27,713 nucleotides of DNA from Pigoraptor vietnamica (Eukaryota > Opisthokonta > Filasterea), in NCBI GenBank assembly GCA_943704525.1, contig CALSCQ010001992.1:1-27713 (forward strand), read 5' to 3'. Each line of letters opens with the position of its first letter. Within the stretch, counting starts at the first letter, position 1. The notes below the pieces were generated by a model. That model made no database searches, had not been told where the DNA came from, and worked only from the letters and a program-made list of their open reading frames with translations. Made by a program: the position numbers and the translations under genes. Shown one piece after another: positions 1 to 10,300 of this stretch.

Positions 1-120
1 CAGCCATGCCTCTCAGTGAGAGCTGCCAGCTGTCGCGAAGAAGAATGATGATGTCAAAACAAAAGGCCGCCATATGTGTGATATTCACGTGACCTTAATT
101 GTGCTAGAATTGTGGACCAC
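1..120. other. Left flank, no gene seen
   Basis: No coding segment is supportable in this short stretch. It holds one TCACGTGAC E-box-like site at about 85-93, like those in the two divergent promoters of the window, so it could be the edge of another promoter. Positions 93-118 resemble 4290-4316 on the other side of the transposon. Otherwise nothing is visible. Confidence 0.5.
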
Positions 121-144
121 AATAGACCATATCTGCATTATTTT
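121..144 (+). repeat. Left terminal inverted repeat
   Basis: The 24 bases starting AATAGACCATATCTGC are the exact reverse complement of 4133-4156. Similarity drops off immediately inside the element, which sets the inner boundary. The outer flanking bases differ between the two sides, which sets the outer boundary to within the 2-bp target-site ambiguity. Confidence 0.9.
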
Positions 145-247
145 TTGTGCCTATTTTTAGTAAAATTTGACCCAGCCGCAACGTGGTTCCCGCGCAAAAA
201 CTTCAACAGAACACAAGAACCCACTTCGAAACTCTTTTGTGTCGGAA

Positions 248-2141
248 ATGCCGAGGTGCGTCGTTTCTGGTTGCGGTAACACCTCCGCTGAGGGGCGCTA
301 TTTTGTGGTGCCTCACAGGGAGTCCGCCGAGCTGCGTGTGTGGCTAGACACCCTCGCGCTGACAGAAGATGGCCTTTTAAAAGACTACGGCGAAAATCGG
401 CGACAATGGACGATTTGTTGGAAGCATTTCGAGCCTGACGACCTACGCTCCTACGAAAACAAGCACACACGAAGCGCGTTGCTGCTGCGTCCGTCGCCTC
501 GACTGGCGCGGTCTTTCTTCCGTGCTTCGCGCCAACAGCGCCGCACCGGCTCGGCGGGTGAGGCACTCGCCGGCGCAGACGCCGACGCCGCGGCTATTGG
601 TGCAGCTGAAGCCACTCCGGCGGCAACGAGTACCATAGCACTCGCATCAAATGAAACGCTGTCTTTGAGTGAGCGACGACCCACTGCGCCAACGATGCGA
701 CGTCGCATTGCGACGTTACAGGACGAAGTTCAGCGGACGAACGAGGCTCTCGCTACATCATCCGTCGATGTCCTCAACGCGCAATCGGAAGTCCATCGTC
801 TCAACGTGGAGGTGCAAGTGTTGCAAGGACACGTGCAAGCACTGCAACAAGCGCTCGCTGCTGCACAGGCCGGTGCATTGGCGGCCGCCAATCTTCCGTC
901 ATCGTCGTCTGACGCCGTCGCACGCTCACCAATGCGTTTCGCAACTCTATCGGACGATGAGGTCGCGTTTTACACGTCATTTCCGTCGCGTACTGCCTTC
1001 CTTGCCTTTCTGGCACTCATGGGACCGGGCGTCAGCGACCTCAACTACGTGGACGCCGATTGCCGGAAGCGTGCGGGGGGGCATACGATTGAGGATATGT
1101 GGGCGCGCCGAACGGCCAGCGGGACAGTGCCCAAGAAGCGGGGGCCTAAGCGACAGCTGACCCCTGAGGACGAGCTTCTTCTTACGCTTGCACGGCTACG
1201 TCTTGGGCTTCTGGAAGAAGATATTGCCTTTCGGTTTGACATCTCGCAGGTATGCTGTGCTCGGGCCTGTTTAAGTTTCACTGAGAGTGTCAATGCTGAA
1301 ATGCTGAATTTGCCGCCATGGGCTTGTATTGTCTGCCATGTTCTTATTCACTGAATTCATAATTGCACTGCAGAGCCGTGCATCGGCAACAATCTTCCGA
1401 ACGTGGGTCCAGGCACTGCGTACGTTTCTTGAGACGTTCACGTGGTGGCCATCGCGTCGACGAATTGAGCAACATATGCCCGCTACATTTCGAGAGCAGT
1501 ATCCACGTACTCGGGTGATCGTCGACGCAACAGAGATCTTTGTACAGCGCGCATCAAGTCCTTCAGTTCAAGCAGCAACATTCTCGTCATACAAGCACCA
1601 CAACACGATGAAGGCGCTCATTGGACTATCGCCCTTCGGGACTGTTTCGTTCGTCTCTCGCTTGTACCCGGGTGCAGCGTCGGATCGCGTGCTTTTCAAC
1701 CTGTGTGGGATCAAGGCACTTCTCGAGCGTGGCGATGATGTGATGGCAGATCGTGGTTTCAACGTGGGTGCTGACCTTGCCGAGATCGGGTGCTCACTGA
1801 ACATGCCTCCTTTTCTTGGACGACGCCAGCAACTCGATCCTCACGAGGTGTCTATGACCAGGAAGATTGCGCGTTTGCGTGTGCATGTAGAGCGTGCTAT
1901 GGGGCGCATCAAATCGTGGCGTATCTTGCAGGGTGTAATGCCCATCTCTTCGTATGGTCTTGCGGATTCAATTCTTTATGTCTGTGCATATTTGTGTAAT
2001 TTTGCGACGCCGCTTATGCTGCCATGTGTGTTTGACCCTTATGCACCGCTGCCAGCCCTGACGGCAGATGAGATTGCATTTCTTGAGGCGGAGGGCTATG
2101 GTCATGCGCCTGAAGATGCTGAAGACAATACTGATGAATAA
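248..2141 (+). CDS. THAP-domain DDE transposase (two exons)
   Basis: The transposase cuts and joins the element's ends. Exons are 248-1249 and 1374-2141, giving 589 aa; the 124-bp intron has a CAG/GTATGC donor and a TGCAG acceptor. I chose the ATG at 248 because THAP domains characteristically begin Met-Pro-x-Cys; an in-frame ATG at 167 would add 27 residues. Seen in order: a THAP C2CH zinc finger (residues 1-90, CVVSGC then CWKHF); an Ala-rich linker; a coiled coil (about 178-245); a helix-turn-helix (about 300-350, GLLEEDIAFRFDISQ joined across the intron to SRASATIFRTWV); and a DDE_Tnp_4-like core. Likely catalytic residues are D385 (VIVDATEIF), D460 (MADRGF) and E507 (HVERAMGRIK). All three are present, so the enzyme looks functional. 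An AATAAA at 2137-2142 overlaps the stop and could be the polyadenylation signal. Confidence 0.88.
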
Positions 2142-2183
2142 ACTTAGACACTGAGCTCAGTCGTCGGTGTGTCACATTTTCAT

Positions 2184-3828
2184 TCATACACAGTGTGAGC
2201 TTGACACCACACGCATTGTTGCTGCACGCACGAGTTTTTTAGATTGCGGCGCACGCTTTGGAATGGGCATCAGCCCATCGCCTTCCATTGTTGGCGATGG
2301 CTGCGGCTTGAAGTAGTCCGTGATTTGCGGCACAAGCGGTCGAAACAGAAGTTCAATGCCAGACTTCTCGCCCTTCCGTGCACGTCGAAGTTCCATGAAG
2401 AGCGCTTGCAAGTCCGCCTTGTTCGCCTTGGGTGCCTCGCCAGATCGCCACGGCGAGTACGAGATGATTTGACCGGGATGAACCTCCGAATACTGTCGAC
2501 CGGGCATCCTGTCGGAGGGCCTGTACTGCGGCTTCTTGATATGTAGCTGAGAGATCGGCTTCTCCACGAAATGCGCCGACGGGTGGACACGCGGAACATT
2601 CCACCGACATGGCAACGACGTAACCGATGGGCGCCCACCCGTGTCTTGTGTCTCAACAGCCACGTGCACTTGGGTCGTCAACATGACAAGCTTGTGGTAC
2701 ACTGCAGCTATGTGCTTGCAGGCCCCTCCTTTTCTGCGTTGGCAACAATGAAGCAAATAAGTGGAACCAGCCAAAGAATACCAAAAAACAACTCTACATA
2801 CCCTGCTGCGCACTCGCAGCGAGCCTCTTTCACTCGCGCATGTCGGTACCAGTGCTTGTTGCAACAACGATCGAGCTGCAACTCAACGACGTACATCGTG
2901 TCCTTCTTCATCGTCGCAAAAATACGACTACGAATATAGACAAAGGGAGGCGCCTTCTCGTCACGTGGCTGGCCAGCCGGGAGGTTGTCGTGGTACTCGA
3001 GCTCGTAAACGAAGTTGTTCTCCGAGAGCCCAACACCTTTTACGAGGGCAGGAAATGCGCCTTGCCCCTCTTCGCAACGCTTCCCATTCGATCGCCGTGA
3101 TTGAAGAGTGCGTGCGTTGTGCCCGAAGTACGCAAAAAGGAGCGACTCGGGCATTTGCCCAACGAAACGAGCGATCTCAAATGGGTCCACGACCCACCCA
3201 TATTTGGGGAGCTCCGGAGGCATTGGCGGCCGCAGAGCCTCGACAGTTCGCTGGTCAGAAGCACTCAGACGGACGCCCTTCTCATGTAGGTCGAGAATCT
3301 TCGCCTTCAATATAGTGGTCTCGGTCATGTTGGCGCGAGTGCCAGGCTCATAAATCCGCGGCTGGAATTCAACGGGTAGCTGAAGAATATTTCGGACCCT
3401 GCACCAACGGAGAGACAGAACAGGTGGCTCAGAACTGAGTGCTGCCAAAGAAACCGAAGTACTGAGACTGATCAGTGATCATGCTGCTGCTGAGCATATG
3501 TCACCTTCGCAGTATGGCCACGGCAACAATCCAGTTGAAAAACAACAGTGAACTGAGCGGCCAAACCCAGCACGTACTTCTCACAAAGCTCCTTCTTTGT
3601 CAACTTGGAGAGACCGCCCCCGATGCTTCGGCATTGAAGCCAGCGGATGAGCACCTCCTTGTTGTTGGCCTCGACGACCGGATTTGCGAGCTTGGCGCCA
3701 GGGACATCATCTTCCGTCAGCGTCACATCGGGCACCACGTCGGAGGGCCCAGCCCATGAGGACATTTTTTCTATATCATGACAAGCGCGAGTGCCCACAA
3801 CAGAACGAGAAACGCGACAACTTGTCAA
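2184..3828 (-). CDS. SAP-like/SWIM zinc-finger accessory protein of the transposon
   Basis: Exons on the minus strand are 3828-3578, 3398-2802 and 2733-2184, with introns GTACGT...GCAG and GTATGT...GCAG, giving 465 aa. A later in-frame Met at 3765 is an alternative start. Near the N-terminus is a SAP-like motif, LIRWLQCRSIGGGLSKLTKK, which continues into ELCEKVRNIL only after splicing; this supports the intron. A SWIM zinc finger, CxC-x7-CxH (CECAAGKGGACKH), is likewise built only across intron 2. The C-terminal part (RWNVPRVHPS, KPISQLHIKKP, LLFRPLVP) resembles the segment that in related invertebrate proteins, as I recall them, precedes a YqaJ nuclease domain. No YqaJ core follows, and the gene ends 42 bp from the transposase stop. 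Its role in transposition is inferred from its place inside the element. Confidence 0.75.
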
Positions 3829-4132
3829 AAGTTGGAATGCGTGCAGAAATCAGCCATGTGCCAACTGATCACGACTATGGATTAAGTATGGGCCAATACA
3901 TTGCCATAATGAATTCGGTGTATCTTTGGTCATTTTGGACCATTATGCCCCATTTTTGGACCATTGGGGTCTTCAACTTATGCGGAAGTTATCTCCCAAC
4001 AGATCTCCGTTAATGGTCTTCCTGTTTTTTTTTTTTATGAGTGCGAAGAAATGCTGTTTTTTGTATGGCATTAACTATGAAATAATCTGGCGGGAGTGCG
4101 CTGTCTATTTTAGGTATCAATTTGCCGGGGGC
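3829..4132. other. Right subterminal noncoding part of the transposon
   Basis: No coding frame can be supported here. It is AT-rich and should carry the promoter of the leftward SWIM gene. It contains two close copies of TTTTGGACCATT (3933-3944 and 3954-3965) that share the GACCAT core with the terminal repeats, so they may be internal transposase sites. A T-run lies at 4024-4036. Confidence 0.5.
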
Positions 4133-4156
4133 AAAATAATGCAGATATGGTCTATT
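4133..4156 (-). repeat. Right terminal inverted repeat
   Basis: Exact 24-base reverse complement of 121-144, ending ATGCAGATATGGTCTATT. It lies only 8 bp from the first AAATTGCAATTT palindrome of the host flank. Confidence 0.9.
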
Positions 4157-4164
4157 CTATTTTC

Positions 4165-4305
4165 GCCTCTAAATTGCAATTTAGAGGCCCAAATTGCAAT
4201 TTGAATACCACTGCCGAACAGCACGAAAAATGACAAATTGCAATTTCAGATAAATTGCAATTTAGAAGACTAAATTGCAATTTAGGGGCCCTTAATTGCG
4301 ATTAA
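4165..4305. repeat. Cluster of AAATTGCAATTT palindromes
   Basis: Five exact copies of the self-complementary 12-mer AAATTGCAATTT lie at 4171-4182, 4191-4202, 4235-4246, 4252-4263 and 4272-4283, plus a degenerate one at 4292-4305. The first is embedded in a perfect 24-bp palindrome (4165-4188, arms GCCTCTAAATTG). Spacing is irregular (about 20, 44, 17 and 20 bp start to start), so this is not a simple tandem repeat. It lies just outside the transposon and just downstream of the Tuba-like stop codon, so it is probably within or next to that gene's 3' UTR. Possible meanings are protein-binding sites, hairpins in the 3' UTR, or remains of a small inverted-repeat element. No function is assigned. 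Confidence 0.85.
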
Positions 4306-4358
4306 ATTGTGCAGCCGAACGGGGCCTTACGCGCACCGCATTCGCCAATGGCCGAGGC

Positions 4359-7300
4359 TCAGCAATTCGTTTCGCCCGCGACTTCCGTCGACGCCACACA
4401 CGGCTCGAGGTAGTTGCTGGGCACATATCCTTCCGTGCCGTCCGTCCTCTGCGCAAGCCACCAGTCCAGATTGCCCTCCTGATCGACCCTCTGCAGCACG
4501 TAGAGCGTCTCCCCGGCCGAGAAGCTTAGCTCGGTGGCGTCCTTTCCAACGTAGTCATACAGTGCGTAGAAATGCTCGCCGCGCGGCGGCTGCTGCGCCG
4601 GGGTATCCGCGGCCGCCGCGGGCGCAGCAGTGACAGCTGGCGCGACACTTGCAGCAGTCGTAGTGGTCGACACGGACGACGGCGTTGACACACGGGCAGG
4701 AGAGGACGTGGAGGAAGTCACACCCGCGCGCGAGGTCGGCGGTGTGTCGCGGTTCGGCGTGCCAGCGAGGTCCGCGTCGCTGTACTCGTCGGTGAATTCG
4801 TCCTCGTCAAAGCTGACAGTGCCGGGAATGGGGCCGCGGGCGATAATCGACTGGCGGCGCGACTCGTGGACGGATTCGAGCTTCACTGCAACCGAGGAGT
4901 AGCGCATAAGGAGCAACTCAGTTTGACAAATGCAGCCGCTCCCATGCAAAGTTCAGACTCATGCGTTCAAACGCACACGCACGCATGCGCTGCGCACTTA
5001 GCACCACACACACACACAGGACCACTCACGTCGGTACTTCTCGACGTCGCGTGCGAGACGGCTGATGCGACTGTCGCACGCCGAGAGCTTCCCCTTGAGC
5101 TCGGCGATCGCCTTGTCGTCGCCAAAGCCCGGCTGAGACTCGTACGTGCGGAGCAGGCCCTCCATGCCGTTCTTCGCACGGTGCTCGCTCTGCAGCGACG
5201 ACCACAAGGAGACAGCGCCCAAAGTCAGCTTTTTGTGAGGAAACGATGAAAAGCTTTTCCGCACGCCAAGTGCTACGAAGTGTGAAAATGCGTTGCACGA
5301 GTGCGCTTTGAGAGCCGCACCTGCAACTCCTTGCTGAGGTCGGCCAATTTGCGCTCGACATCCTCGATTGTCTGGACGCGGTCCTTCTCCCTGCGAGTCC
5401 GCTGCGCCTCCTCACTCGCCACGCTCACCGGCGTCGCGCCAATCGACGAACTGCAAACGGACACGCGGACGAAAAAGTTACAAGCCGGACTCCGGGTGCT
5501 GCCGACTCTGACGGGCTGCCCCATGCTCGCAGATAAACACGTCCCGTGTGTTGGCATTCCCAGTGTGCGAATCATCACATGAAGTGCATAAAGGGGACAG
5601 ACTAAATGGATGCATCTGTGCGCAGCGTGGCCCAAATCACTCACTTGAACGCCGCCTCAAACACGCGGTCAAAGTATTGCGGCATGATGGTGAGGCGCGT
5701 GAGCTTGCGCACGGCGTCCAGCTCGCGCTCGTAAAAGCGGTCCATTATGGGCACATTGCGCGCGACAAAGTCCGACTCCTGCGAAGAAGAAGAACGTCAG
5801 GAGGCACGGGTTAACAACCAGATTGTTGCTGTGTGTGTGTGCAGTGCACGTGCGTGTGCGTGTGCGTGTGCGTGTGCGTGTGCGTGTGCGTGCATGATGC
5901 GAATCAACTTACCACGAGCTGCGTGAGCTGCCCAACGGCGTCCCCGTAGTAAATCCCAATCGCCTTCAGGAAGTTCCGCAGGCAGTCTGCCACAAGCGAC
6001 TCGCCAAGCTTGACGAACCGCGGGAGGTCCTCCAACAGCTGCTCGTTCAGCGCGTTGTAGTCGTTCTGGGCGGCCGCGAGGGCATCCTGCGTGTGCGAGG
6101 CCATTCGTCAGCAAACAAGGACACAGTTAAAGATATGCGCGTGCTGGGATGTCAGGCGATCCCCATCCGTGTGCATGTGAGAAACTTTAACGCGCGACAG
6201 AGTTTGCAGAGTTCGAGTCGATCTATTCGAACGCAGGCCACCACACGCACATTCGAACAACGGGCCACCACACGCACCAGCTGCATCTTAGGGGCGTCCT
6301 TTGTGCCCTGGACCTTGTTCGCCCACTTGTCAAAGTCGAGGAGCTTGTCGTTGCGCTTGCGAATGAGATACGTCGGGTTGGGGAACTGGTCCAGCAGCGC
6401 GTAGAGGGGCCGGATGACACGTGACTTGACCATCGATAGCTGTGGGGTGGGCGCCAGCGTCAGACCGAAATGAAAAGAAGCAAGGACATCACAGGAGAGC
6501 CATCCCACATCGCTGACAACCCAACGACAGTGCAGAGGAGACATACAGAAGGGCCTCCAGCGACACGAAACAAAAGTAGGGCCAACTCCGAGAGACGACC
6601 CAAACACGGTCCATGCAACACGCAATCCGCGCACTCAAGCACTCACGTGATCGTTGAGGGCCTGTTGGGAGAGCAGGAGGTGCGCCATCTGGTACATGTT
6701 GATCTCCTGCCGCTGAAAGGCGTCGCCGTAAAACAGCTTGACGGCCTCTGCCAGCGACTGCTCCTTCGCACTCACATCGCCGATGCACGCAGAGTACGCC
6801 TCCGCGTCGTGGAGCACGGCCTGTAACGAGGGATGAGGATGAGCACCACACGCATGCCCACACTAACAGACGCACAGACGTACGGACTCAAATACACACA
6901 CTCGGTTCTTTACAAACGTGGACAACAAGATGCACCACACACCCGCGCAAGTCGCTCGAGCGCCCTGAAGCGCAGGTCGCACTCTTCGAAGAACGGGTCG
7001 ATGGTCCGCGACGCCTTTCCCGTGGCCTGGAGCGTGAGCTGCTTGATGCGGCCCGTCTTCTTCTTCAGCGAGTGGAGATTGATCTGCGCGGGGCGATTGT
7101 TCGACGGTGAGCGCACATGCATCAAGTATCGGAGAGAAGAAGAGCGAGCTACAAAGAACAACGATGGCCCGACAGTCCCTCTCCGCGAACTGACGGTATG
7201 GGGGATACAAAGAGCCGCACACACGACGCACGCACCTTGGCGACGTTTACGGCAAGGCCGTCGTCCACAGGCGCCGTGTACTTTTGCACAATGTCCTTGC

Positions 7301-10300
7301 GACGCTTGATCTCGTTGATGCTCGCGGCCACCGCGCGTATCTTCTCAAGGGCCTCCGTGAGCCACACGTAGTCGACGTGCGTCTCGAGCGTGCACTCGAG
7401 GAGCTGGTGAAGCAGCAGCGGGTACTTGAGCACGCGCTGCACGGGCTTGATGAGGAAGGACGAGAGGTCCCACGCGCCGCTCTGGCCGCGAATCGAGTCC
7501 TGAATAGAAAACGCAGAGTGAGCAAATGCGTGTGCATGCGTCGTGTACGTGCAAGACACTAAATGAGGAAAGGATCGCACACGTCCGAAGAGTGAAGTTC
7601 GACATTAACCGGGGGAGTAGGCACTGTTCAGAAGACAGGTTTTGGGCACACGGGCACTTCACACAAAGCGCACCTGGCGTTCCTTGAGGAGGGCGACCTT
7701 GGCAGGGTCGCTCTCCCACTTCTGGACCAAAGCCACCGCGTCGTCGTGGTTGCGACAGTACGCTGCGTACACGCGGCGTATGTCCTCGGCAGAGGCCAGG
7801 AAACAGGCGCCAATCTGGGAAGAAAGGAGGGAGGGAAGGGGCGCAAGTCAATGTCGCAGGAGACGGCAATTGAGAAAAAAAGGTAATAGAATACAAAGTA
7901 ACAAACAACGTCACAGACCAAACAGCCGCACACACACCTGCTGCTCCGGCGGCGGCTGCGCAATCGTGAGCTGCAGCGATTCCAACAACCGCTGCGACAC
8001 GCCGATGACCTCGTGGATGTTCCCAAACAGCACCGAGCACTCCTCCAGCGACACGCCGGCCTCCGCAAGCGGCGCCGCATACCCCTCGACGAGGAGAGAG
8101 AGGTCCCGCAGGAAGTCGGCCTCCGTCTTGACAATCTCGTCCACGACGCGCACGCGGTTCTCCGCCTTACGCAGCTTGCGTGCGAGCGCGGCTTGCTCGG
8201 GGTCGAGTGGCACCGCGGGCGCTTCCGCCGCAGGCAGCTGTTCGGCCGAAGTCGTCGCCGACGCCGCTGCAGAAACGGCCGTGGATGTAACGGCCGACGT
8301 GGCGTTGTTGGCAGGCTCGGGTGCGAGCGCGGCAGAGCGATTTGCGTCCGTCTAATAGTGAAGGGATGCAGACGCAGTTAGGATGGGCGGCGTGCAATAC
8401 GACACGCGAGAACAGTGGCATTAGCAGCAGCGCACAGGTGCCGCCGCCAGACAGATGCGCTCGCACAACCCACCGCTTCCTCATCGTCCCATTCCTTTTC
8501 TTCTCCGCGCGCGCTGTCAATGTCCTCATAGAGCGGTTCCTCCGCCGTCGCAGGGGGCTCCACCTTGGCCGGCTGCGGCGGTGCCACGGCCACCTGCGGA
8601 GTCGACGTGGGCCTTGGGGGAGGTCCGCTTGCGCTGGGCCGCCGCGCGGGCGTGGATGCGGGCTTGGGCGGAGGGCCAGCCGAGGGTGCTGACGAGGGGG
8701 CGGAAGCAGGAGCAGAAGGGGACGGCGCGGACATGCGAGCGGGCGTCGAAGGCACTGGCGGAGGTGCGCGCGATTGACCTGAAGCGTTTTGCGCCTCGCC
8801 AAGCGTGGGGAGCGACGGCTGCGAGCGCGAGTTCCCAATCACCATGGAAGAAACGCGGGGTCCCACGGCCGGTTTCGGCGGCGGCGTTCGTCCCGGCGCA
8901 GGATTGCTGTTGCCTGTTTGTATCTTCGCAATCGCCGCAGCCACGGAGGGGCCGTCGTCCGGCATGTCGGAAGGCGCAATGCCACCGCTCGACAAGCGGC
9001 GTCCACTTGGGGCGGGCGTGGTGGGCGCGCTCAACACGGCAGACATAGGGCGACCCACGGGGCCCACCGCCGGTTTGGGAGGGGGCTCCCTCTTCCCAGC
9101 CGCAGATGTCGACGAATCCGGGGTGGCATTGAGCGACCGCGATATCATTGGCTTGGACGCGGGCGGCGGCGGCTTCGACTTGGCCGCAAACGGCGCAGGC
9201 ACGGCGGGCGGCTCCCCGGTGGAAGGCGGTGGGCTCGGGCCGACGGTAGCAGGCGACGAGGAAGAAGACACGCCGTTGGGTCTCGACACTGATCCGACAG
9301 GCACGCTCTGCGGCTTTGGAGGAGGCGCACGTGGCTGGCCCTGCGGCACCGACTTAGGTGGCTCGGGACGCGAGGACGGCACGGCGGGCTTGCCGGTGAG
9401 AGAGGGCTGGCGCTGGAGTGTGGCTGCGGGGGCACTCTGCTGCGACGCGGAGATCGTTACGCTCCCGACGGACGTCATGGATCCCGTTGACATGAGCGAC
9501 GTCCGCGAAGGCGTCGACGCGAGCGGCGCTTGCGGCTGCGACTGTGGCACTGGCGGCTTCGCATCAGAAGTCCTACGGTACGGCGAGACGCTCGGTTTCG
9601 GCGGCGGAGCGCCTCCCGCCTCCGATATGGACGCACGGGGACTGTCCGTCCGAGGAAGTTCGGATATCGACGAACCCGAGATGGAGGCGCGCGCAGAATA
9701 GGGCGCGGGGACCTGAGGGGCCGCATTGCCGGGCGACGAGGACGGCCCGGACGACGTCTTACGAGGCGGCGTCTGCGCGAGCGCGCTCGCTCCCGCCGCA
9801 GGCGCCGACGCAGGCGCAGGTTGTTGGGCATAGGCCGGTGTGCGCGTGGGGGGTGGCGGCCGCCCGGGAGGTGGCGGACGTGGCGGAGGCACCTTCTGCG
9901 GGGTCCCCTTCGAAGGACTCGCGTCGAAAGACGACGACAGACCACCCGTTGCACCGCTGGGGGGCGGTGGGCGGGCGGGTGCCGAGGCGGTGTCCCTCCA
10001 CACGTCGAGAAAGCAGAGAGGCACGAGGCCCTGCTTCCCGTCGGCGCGTCGCACCTTGGCCCAGTCGGCGTCCACTCGCTCCACGAGGGCAACAACGTCG
10101 TTCGTCTCCACAGCCACTTCCCCGTCCACGGCGCCGTCGAACGACGCCGACACGCGCGCGCACGGCTTGTCAAACGCCACAAAGCTGCGCGGGAAGATGC
10201 CCTCCTCCACGCCGTTGCAGCCTCGCACCCAATTCGAATCCACTGACCCCGTCACGTATATCCGCTCGCCGGCCTCAAACGCAAGGTCTCCCGACGACTC

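Larger units (their letters stand above)
121..4156. mobile_element. ISL2EU-like DNA transposon, apparently complete
   Basis: The element is bounded by perfect 24-bp inverted repeats and contains two convergent genes whose stop codons are 42 bp apart: a THAP-DDE transposase (+) and a SAP-like/SWIM accessory protein (-). Both are open once one or two canonical introns are removed, and the ends are identical, so the copy looks recent and possibly autonomous. Established knowledge, from memory: ISL2EU (formerly IS4EU) elements encode a THAP-bearing DDE transposase plus a second YqaJ-type protein and make 2-bp target duplications. Here a TA (123-124 and 4153-4154) or an AT (122-123 and 4154-4155) could be that duplication, but because the ends are self-complementary the choice cannot be made. 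A Harbinger/PIF assignment is the main alternative, since its DDE core is related. No RT or capsid genes are present. Confidence 0.8.

Noticed and set aside
248-2141. Domesticated host THAP gene instead of a transposase
   Set aside because: Perfect flanking inverted repeats, a full DDE set and a companion gene inside the same ends indicate a mobile element rather than a domesticated gene.
4165-4305. CRISPR-like array
   Set aside because: The repeats are 12-bp palindromes with irregular, unequal spacing in a eukaryotic genome with no cas genes, so the resemblance is superficial.
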